The notes under the pieces were generated by a model. The model was not told where the DNA came from and searched no databases. It was given only the letters and a program-made list of their open reading frames with translations. The translations under genes and the position numbers were made by a program. Of a DNA stretch of 64,000 nt, positions 18,401 through 26,600 are shown in pieces (positions within the stretch are counted from its first letter, which is position 1; every line of letters begins with the position of its first letter). The DNA comes from Favolaschia claudopus (lineage: Eukaryota; Basidiomycota; Agaricomycetes; Agaricales; Mycenaceae): contig JAWWNJ010000029.1 in assembly GCA_037176885.1 (NCBI GenBank), positions 1,116,001 to 1,180,000 of the forward strand, read 5' to 3'.

Positions 18401-20746
18401 ATGTTGAATGACTGCCCTTCTGTCATAGATCTCACGGGGGACGACGATGAACTCCCCCCTCATTCTCCCCGCGTTCTTCCTCCGGTCATGCAAGCCAGCC
18501 CCAACGGCTTCGCGGAAGAGGACAGGGTAATTCCGCCGAGTGAAGGGATTTTGAGGGAAGGCAATCGGTGAGTATACTTTATTCGTGCTCGCGTCGAATT
18601 ATCCATCATCGAATCATGGGATCTGCCTTCGCAAGGAAAGCCTATGCCGCCGTCGTGAGTTATGACTCGGAATCTCCTTCTCTCAGCCTTCTTTCCTTTA
18701 CTTCAAAGGTCATATCCGCCCTTTGCTCTATCCCGCAAGTCCGGCAGCATTGCACCAGACTCCAGATCTCCGACCCGCCTGCAAACAACACTGAGGGTAC
18801 GTAGAATTCGCTCCTCTCAGCATTTCTTGTTCAAATCTGAATAGACCGGAACCTCTACCATCTCATGCAAACGTTCACCGCCCTCTCGCTCGGACGAATG
18901 ATAGTCCATCTTGATCATCTAGATCTCCTTCTGAAAACCTGGGAGACTTCGCCGCAGTCGGGTTCCCTGAAGTGTGCGTCTCTCCTCTGTACATTATCTC
19001 TCAGTGTGTGAATGCTCCACGCGCTCGCCAGGTTTCCACGACATAATTGTTGATCTCGTACAAACGGCTGTAGACGAACAACGAGTGGACACGGAGTGAG
19101 CTGTTCTCACCTTTGCTTTGATGAATGACTGTATGCATATCTACGACGAGTTACAGCTCGCCCACGACCCTATTCGATTTCGCCCACACCAAATACCGCA
19201 TCCCGCCCTCTGGCCCGCCGACGTCGCTTCATTCGCCGAGTTTGAGTCATACAGTGTCGATTGAGGTCGATCCCTCATCAACCGAATCCAATCTCACATC
19301 CGACTTCACCTCTACTTCGTCCAGCTGGAACGCCAGCCCAATCTCCTCTCCCAAATTATCGAATCATGGAAATCAGAACAATGACCTTTTCACTCATCTA
19401 TCTCGCACTCTCAACACCTACCACGTCGATGGTTCTTCCGAGCACCAGCTCATCACGCAGCCTTCCGAAGTCATCACCTTCGAGATCAATTTCTCCTCCC
19501 CCTCCTCCCATCAGCATAATAACAACAACGCTGACAATGTGTCTCTTGCTAGGGCTGGCGCTTCGAATAACAATTCCGATACAACAACGACGTCGATGCT
19601 CGAGTTACCCTCCGAGCCGTTCACATTCCCCACAACCATCCACCTCGACCGATTCCTCGAAAGAAATCTCGACCTCGCAAACGAGACGCGGGAGGATGCG
19701 AGGCGAATTGCGCGGGAGTTGGGGCGGAAGGTCGCGAGGAGGAATGAGGTTGGTGGGGATGTGACCTTCGGTGAGGAAAGTCCCCTGGACGCCGTCCGCT
19801 CGGCAATCTACTACTACGAAAATGTCGTGAAATGCGACTCGCTGGAGCGGCTAGCGGTGTCGCAGAGTGCGGCGACGAAGTTGAAGTGTATTTTGAAGAG
19901 ATTGGAGGAGGAGGTTCGTGGTGCGTCTGTCTTTCTCTATGGATTTATTTCCAAATTCAAGACGGCATGTGATGATTGAAAATTAGAATTGGACAAGCAG
20001 ATTACGGCGCTGCAAAGCGAGATGGATGGATTATGGGAGGAGGATACAGAATTGATGTTGCATCCCGTGCGTACTTGTCGTAATTGCTTCCTTCCTTCCT
20101 TCCTTGCCATATACCATCCCATCCACTCCGAATCGACTTTTTCGTTTCTTTTCTTTTTCGTGCTCATTCGCCCCGTTTGCTGATACCTCAATATCCGGAA
20201 GTACGATTTGCGCACTGTTCTCGTGCACACCGGTCGAAAACAGATATACTCCTACGTGCGGGATGCGAAGGGAGTTTGGTGGAAGTGGCTTGATGATAGT
20301 GTAATTGAGGTAGGTTACAGCTTTCTCACTTTTTCCCTATTGCGTTCCGTTTTTAATCATCGTCATTCTTACTGCTCTATTGCGAATACATACAGGTCCC
20401 CGAAGAAACCGTCCTCTCCGATCCCGCTGGGCCGTACATGCTCATGTACAGTCGCAGGCAGACCGAGAGCGAGATGGACGAGTTCATGACATGGCCGGCT
20501 GGGTTCCAGAGGGTAGCTGTGTCTGACAAGGACAGCAGCGCCTCTGCGATACGCATGCAAAGTAAGGCCAGAAAGCGCCGACAGCGCATCAACTCTGACG
20601 ATGACTCTGCCTCACCCAAAACGGCCAACCAGAGTGACTCTGCTAACGATGTCAGCGACACCGAGTCAGCGAACTTGAAGAAGAAGAAGAGAAGAAAACA
20701 CGAACTGCCTGGTCCCGGTACCGACAATGGCCGTCCCCTCTATTGA
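18401..20746 (+). CDS. USP25/28-type ubiquitin-specific protease, apparently without catalytic Cys and His
   Basis: I read nine exons: 18401-18567, 18636-18654 (19 nt), 18709-18796, 18845-18973, 19032-19095, 19157-19920, 19987-20066, 20202-20309 and 20396-20746; the frame stays open throughout. The N-terminus has a SUMO-interacting motif, VIDLTGDDDEL (residues 8-18). The Cys box aligns as 'GILREGN...AYAAVVISAL' with the family's GxxNxGNTCWxxAVIQxL; the Cys position is Ala (about residue 58). The middle (FPTTIHLDRFLERN) matches the USP25/28 insertion region. The His box reads 'RTVLVHTGRKQIYSYVRD', where GHY is replaced by KQI, so the His is Gln. The terminal 'PYMLMYSRR' motif is intact, and a basic, Ser-rich tail follows. 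It probably binds SUMO/ubiquitin without cleaving it. The start is uncertain; an upstream exon is possible. Confidence 0.65.
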
Positions 20747-21380
20747 CCCAGTCGCGCCCCTCCTCGACATCATCGCAACCCTGGACATCCCAAACCCAAT
20801 TTCCCACTGGTCTTCCTTCCTCAAAAAAGCCACTCCCCTCCTCGCGCTCGTCGGCGTCGATCTCAACTCCGATCTTGTTTCCTTCGCCACCGGTGTGGCG
20901 CAGAAAAAGCTTCCGCGGCGGCTGGAGTTGAAATTACCGCCGGCAACGACGCTTCAAAGCTGGACCAATAAAACCGTCACCGGCGCCAACATTCGGTATA
21001 AGCTGGCGATTTTCAACACCAGCACAGCGTCGATTGTTAAGAATTCACCGGGGGGCAAGGGACGGGACTATTGGACTGCGCCGTGGCATGTTTGGGCTGC
21101 GGTGATTCGGCCTCCGGTTCGAGGCGTTGTGGAGCGCGCCGTCTTCATCTGGGATGTTGATTTTGATGAGGGGATGGCTGGAAAGCGTCGTCGGGATGTT
21201 TTGATGGCACAGCGCAACTTCTATGTGCAGTTAGCGGGTAAGTCACCCCTTTATATTAACAAAGCATGGTGTGGGGCCAATGCCGGGGGTGGATGCGTTC
21301 GTCAAACCTGCGACTGGGTTGTCGAAGTTGCGAGATTTGGGTTTCGCGAAGATGAGTTTGTGTTGATCCCGAAGCCTTGA
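20727..21380 (+). CDS. Hypothetical protein overlapping the end of the USP-like gene
   Basis: This is a single 217-residue ORF without obvious introns. It begins with a helical hydrophobic segment (about 1-55), then a mixed alpha/beta, Trp-rich body with a Gly-rich loop (SPGGKGRDYW), a charged segment (DVDFDEGMAGKRRR) and a Cys-rich stretch (WCGANAGGGCVRQTC). It has the look of a real conserved protein, not a shadow, but I cannot name a family. Its ATG at 20727 lies 20 bp upstream of the USP stop (20744-20746), on the same strand in another frame. The two mRNAs must overlap, or this protein starts from an internal ATG. Confidence 0.55.
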   Translation: MAVPSIDPVAPLLDIIATLDIPNPISHWSSFLKKATPLLALVGVDLNSDLVSFATGVAQKKLPRRLELKLPPATTLQSWTNKTVTGANIRYKLAIFNTSTASIVKNSPGGKGRDYWTAPWHVWAAVIRPPVRGVVERAVFIWDVDFDEGMAGKRRRDVLMAQRNFYVQLAGKSPLYINKAWCGANAGGGCVRQTCDWVVEVARFGFREDEFVLIPKP

Positions 21381-22417
21381 TTCTGTAGTACGTTGTGCGT
21401 GTAATCTACTCCCCTTCGAAAATCGTCTACCTATGCGTCTTCGCCGGCTGACTTCGGAAACCCAGCTACTTGTTCATCGATTCGTACTGGTTGGAGTCTT
21501 TTCCACAACTGCAATAAATTTACCTTGTCGCGATACTCTACAGCTCAGCTGGCACATCCCGATGCTCATGGTATCGATTTCTTTTTCGGACTCCGGAATC
21601 GTGCAATTTTTTTTTTTTTTTGGATATTCATTGCTCCAATTCCGCTGAGTCAATGCCGAGGGCGACAATCAGCTCTCCAGTTGCTCTCCGATATCGTGAC
21701 GCGTTACCGTGTGACATTCCCCCCTTGTCCTCTCCCTCCATGCACAAGGCTAAGGAGACTCTTTTCACGGTGGAAACTCCCAGAGAAGCGTTCTAGAACT
21801 CGACAGCTCTTTAGCTTGCCACTATGTCCCGCGTTTCACTGGTGGCTCTCTGCGTTCATGATGTTCGTGAGTCTCATCACAGCTTCAGATTGACACTGAG
21901 GACCAACGGCGGCGATAGCCCTCATTTTTTGGCTCTAACTGTTCATGGCACGGGTCAAGTTCTGTATCTATCTGGTGAATCAAGTATATATCCCTCGATT
22001 ATCTCAACACTGAAATCATCGTACTTAGCCGCGATTGCGCCACGTAATTCGTATGCTTATTCTAGTTAACTCGTTGTAGGACTCCCCAGCAGATGTTCTT
22101 GAAACTTGTGTTGGACTAGCCACGGAAACATAACTACGATCGCGATCCACACGCCCTCCCTAAATAACCTACCCCAACTCCGACACACCTTGCCTTTCTT
22201 GGGCGTTGGCGACGCGCCAGATCTGCAACGCCTAGGAAACAAATGGTTTGATTCCACTGAAATCATCGAACTGTTGTTCATCCAACTCAGCATTCCGCCT
22301 CTCCTGCGTAGGTTTTACGCATTGAGTCCCGCTCATCCGTCCAAGACATTCACATTTATTTAGGGAAGGCCCGTCCAAGCTTGACTGTAAGTAAAATGGC
22401 GGATTCAGACAGTCGAT
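21381..22417. other. Intergenic region with possible gene fragments
   Basis: The region contains the right direct repeat (21696-21854), a run of T at about 21607-21621, and unrecognised open stretches at 21824-22069 and 22106-22363 (the latter reads like part of a helical protein). I cannot join them into a defensible gene. Confidence 0.4.
21696..21854 (+). repeat. Diverged direct repeat, right copy
   Basis: This is the partner of 17992-18150. In this copy the end of the repeat reads as a possible start codon region (ATGTCCCGC at about 21824), while the left copy has ATATCTCGC there, so any gene beginning here is lost in the left copy. Confidence 0.55.
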
Positions 22418-23302
22418 GTGGCGCAAGCTATACAGCCTATAGTTAACGCTGCTCATAAAATGGAAGCCTCTGCGCGCTGTCCTTCAACCCACCCCACATC
22501 ACGCCCGAACATGCCCCATCACCGAGTCCGTTTTTCATCGACTAACATCGTCCATCCGTTGCCTCCGCCTATCCGGAGCCGCTCTTCTTCGCTCACCTCA
22601 GATTCCTCCGCTGAACAGGAGCCATCCGAAACTCTCTCTTCCACAAACATGCCGTTCCCCTTTCTCAGTCCTTACGAACATCGACGATGGCACGTAAATA
22701 ACGAAAAATCATCACCATCCTCGTCATGGTCGCCCCCGACGGCGGCATTGTTAACAACGACGATGCCGCCTCCACGGCCTCTATCAGGTGGCGTCAACGA
22801 CCTAATTTCCCTTCCCGATTCCGGAGTCCCCTACCTCCTCTACGACCTCACCCTCCCCCCATCCACAATCTCAACAACGCTCCCCAAAATCCCCTCCTCG
22901 CGACTCCGCGAACCCGCCATATACCCACCCCGCCTCAGCATCACGCTCGTCCACCCGCACCTCCCCTGGTCATTCACCATCCTCGCTCGCCCTGGTTCCA
23001 CATACGCATACGTCTCGATCGCAGATGTATTCGCGTTCCTCTACGCCGCGCTGCGCATCAACGCGACCGCAAACGAGTTCGTGGGGTTGCCGACGGACGA
23101 CCTGATGCGCGGGGTGGCGATGGCGTATAGACGGCGGTATGAGCGCTTGTGGCGGAAGGAGTCACTGGCATCTGCTGCGGCCGCACAACAGGAGCAGGCG
23201 GAGGGGTTGAAGAGGGTGGATTTTTTGTTGGGGGCTACCCGGTTCTTGGGTATTGCGCCGATTCCGGGGAGGGCGGATGTGTGGCAGCTACAGACGACGT
23301 AG
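22418..23302 (+). CDS. DUF6699-like domain protein
   Basis: This is a single ORF of 294 residues. The likely real start is the Met at 22511 (MPHHRVRF), because short basic 'VRF' N-termini are usual in this family and the preceding 31 residues look unlike coding sequence. A Ser/Pro-rich disordered region occupies the first half. The domain begins around 'YLLYDLTLPP' and continues with 'LREPAIYPPRLSITLVHPHLPWSFTILA', 'VSIADVFAFLYAALR' and 'GLKRVDFLLGATRFLGI', ending 'DVWQLQTT'. This order (YDL...PP, beta-strand with W, VSIxDV, RVDFL, W-x-L) matches the DUF6699 domain that is expanded in Agaricomycetes. Molecular role is unknown. It converges with the hydrolase gene, 327 bp away. Confidence 0.65.
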   Translation: MAQAIQPIVNAAHKMEASARCPSTHPTSRPNMPHHRVRFSSTNIVHPLPPPIRSRSSSLTSDSSAEQEPSETLSSTNMPFPFLSPYEHRRWHVNNEKSSPSSSWSPPTAALLTTTMPPPRPLSGGVNDLISLPDSGVPYLLYDLTLPPSTISTTLPKIPSSRLREPAIYPPRLSITLVHPHLPWSFTILARPGSTYAYVSIADVFAFLYAALRINATANEFVGLPTDDLMRGVAMAYRRRYERLWRKESLASAAAAQQEQAEGLKRVDFLLGATRFLGIAPIPGRADVWQLQTT

Positions 23303-23629
23303 GTTGGTGAAGGAAGGTTGTGAGTCCGTGTGAGATAAAGCTCTTATGTTGTATAAATGATGAGCTTGTACAGAACGGGATCAACCACTTGTGGATGATT
23401 TGGACTGAGCCATTCAGTTTCGTCTCATTGAAGCAGGCTATATTGCATTCGATACTATACAATTGAATTGCAAGGCCAAGAAAAATACACGGAAGGTATC
23501 GCATCAAAGAATCGGAAATCGCAGGCGAGGTACTATGTATGAAAGGGTATCCTACGTCCATAAGCGCGTTTTTTCGAGGTAAGAGACAAACAATGAAAGG
23601 AAAGCGACCAAAGAACTCAATGCGAGACT
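23303..23629. other. Convergent intergenic spacer
   Basis: This is the 327 bp between the stops of the DUF6699-like gene and the alpha/beta hydrolase gene. I see no gene; terminator or polyadenylation signals for both genes should lie here. Confidence 0.5.
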
Positions 23630-26600
23630 CTAATCCGTATCGGAATCGTCATTCTCGTAAAACCCATGCGCCACGAGCTCCTCCAAGAATGGCGACTTGA
23701 CGCGTGCGGGCGCGGGCGCGAGGTCCTTCGCAGAGGTGTTGCCCAGAACGAAGGCGTACAAGAGGGAGTTGGTCCTGCACGCAAGCATTCAGCGCTCATC
23801 GTAAAAGCAGACGAAACAAAGAAAGAAAGAAGAAAACTCACTCTTCAATATGCGTCGCACAACCAAAATGCGGCGCCCCCTCAATCGTCGACAACTCCAC
23901 ATCGACCTTCGCCTGTCTCAGCAAATCAAAGAGCTCCTCCGCGGTGGCGCGCGGGTAGATGATATCTTGGGTACAGTTGACTAGGAGGGTGGGACAACGG
24001 AGGCGTGCGAGGTCGGAGAGGATGTATTGGTCTTGGGTTTGGAAGAATTTGATGGTGACGGTGTGCATGGTGGAGAGGGATTTGGAAGACCAGTTTTGGA
24101 GGGCGGCGTCAGAGGCGAGGGAGCTTAGCCTGAATGGTCCAAATCGAAAAGGAAAAAGATGTGAGTGATAATTGAATGAAGGAAGGCGAGAAGATAAAGA
24201 ACGCACGCTTTATTGAAGATCGTCTCCTGATTGTTATACGCCAGCTGAACAACACCAAGCATCGCGTCCGCAGTAGCGCATTCATCCACACTACTCCCAT
24301 TTTGAAACGCCGATTCCCAGCAATCGTAGATCTCCTGCCGCCCCTCCAAGCTCTCCAAAGGCTAGACAGACACGAAGAAGCAATAGGGTGTTTCAAAGTT
24401 AGCAACTTGACTCCGATTTCACGTCCGATTTGAGTCCCAACTTGAGCTCCGATTTGAGAAGTCGGAGTCCAAGTTGGACGTCTTAACTTTGAAACACCTT
24501 GCGAAAATTTCTCTTCGAGTCGCAACTTTGTGAAGCGTCGGGACTCAGCGTAGGTACCAAATTAGGAAGTCAAAAACTCTTCCTCCTCTACCGTCGTGTA
24601 CTTGCCCCCAAACCACTCTCTTTGCTCTCCACCCCCCAAATCCGCCTCGAAAGCTTCTTGTACGATGCTCGATACCATCAACAACGGGCAGACAGCCAAA
24701 TCCGCCTTGAAATATGATGGTCATCGGAGATATATGCGACTGCCCGTCCAGGCTCACCTTGTTCTACTATCCGACGACAAGGGGAAACCAGTCCACTGTT
24801 ATTCGAAGGGGGGTGAAGGAAATTTGGAGGTAATCAAGGTACGTGTACTGCAGATTCCGTGTCGTAGACAAAACAAACCTGATCTCTTGTAAATTAGGTC
24901 GATTCCTTGGGTTTGAAGACTACCGCTGGGGCCAAAGGCGCTGGAGATGGATCTGACACAACGATGGACGGGTTTGACGAGGACAGTGATATACCAGAGC
25001 TTGCGTAGTGTGTGTGATTTGTCATTCAAAAATCTTGACTCATGCCAACGACGTCTGAGCGGCAACTTTTATTGCAGACGGTCCTTCACCAGGCCGAGGC
25101 CGATTTCGACGACCATATGGTGGAAGAGCGGCTCAACGACGACGACAGCGAGCCTGAATTTCAGCGGATGGACGACAACTCCTCAGACTCAGACACGTCT
25201 GATATCTCGTCCACATCATCCGAGTCGAGCTCGAGTTCCAGCTCCTCAAGCTCTTCAGATTCCGACATTTCTATGTGCTCTGTTGCTGAGGAGGTATCTG
25301 ACGACGATGAAGAGGACGTCTATGTGGCCAGACTTGCATTCAGCGGCGAGCTTCTTGGTCTTGTTAACGACATGCGCGTCTTGAATCCCAACAAAGTTGC
25401 CAAAACCTCGCAGCTTCACCTAGTCTTGGTAGAGTTCAAAGAGGATGATCCCAAACGATTTCGACGGAACCTACGTGTTTCGCCGGCGACTTTCGATGCC
25501 CTTGTCTCGCGGATAGAAGATCACCCAATATTCTGTAACAACTCCCGGAATCCTCAGACCCCCCCTTACATCCAGCTTGCTGTGGCCTTGTATCGTTTTG
25601 GCCATGATGGTAATGCTGCATCGGTCGAGGGTGTAGCTCAGTGGGCGGGAATCAGTGCAGGATCTGTCGTCAAATACACGCGGCGCATCATCATCGCATT
25701 TTTAAGTATGCATGACAGCGTGATACGCTGGCCCACGGAAGCCGAGAAGGAAGAGGCCAAAGACTGGGTAGAGTCCGTGTCGTGTGAGGAATGGAGGGGA
25801 GGGTACTGCATGGTGGACGGGACACTCGTACCGCTTTTCGAGAAGCCTGGCCATCACGGGGAAGTGTACTTCGACCGCAAAAGTAACTACTCGCTAAATA
25901 TACAGGTGCGTAGTCGTAATACTGTCAATACACCGTATCACTGACATGATCATACAGCTAATAACCCTCCCCAATCTACGTATCATCGACTACGTGATTG
26001 GCCACTGCGGCAGTGTGCACGATTCCACGGCATTTGCGGACTCCCGAACCCACAAGCAACATCGTCAATTGTTCGAGAGGGACCACGAGTGGCTCTGGGC
26101 TGACTCGGCATACGGAATAGACTGGTGGTGTGTCACCCCGTTCAAGAAACCCGCTTCTCTGCAGCCGAACAACAAAACCTTTAATTATCATCTCTCACGG
26201 GTAAGGTCTTTCTCCGAAAAGGGCAATTTTGAATTCACGTCCCTTGATTCGTAGGTTCGTGTCAAGTCAGAGCACGCAATGGGCTACCTCAAGGGGCGCT
26301 TTTGTTCTTTGCGGGGTCTTCGCCAGCAGATTGATGATAGTGTTGATCACGAGCGCGCCCTAGCTTGGGTCAAAGCTTGCTTGGTCATTCATACACTCAT
26401 TGGATTTCTCGAGGAAGGTAGCGAAGACTGGGAATTTGTTGCTGAACTTGTACAAGAGGGGCTTCAAAATTCAGCGACAGCCACTGTCGTAGAAACTGAA
26501 GCATCAGCAGCAGCGAGAAGAAGCACACGTGGGCAGCAGAGGCGATTGGATTTGAAGGCCAAACTATTTGCGAGTGGGGTGGCGGTAGCCAGAGAGTAGT

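Noticed and set aside
18164..18493. Minus-strand 109-residue ORF near the USP start
   Set aside because: It overlaps exon 1 in antisense and shows no domain or codon-use support.
19621..19806. Minus-strand and alternative-frame ORFs over the USP-like gene
   Set aside because: They are shadows of the long coding exon 6 and lack splice support.
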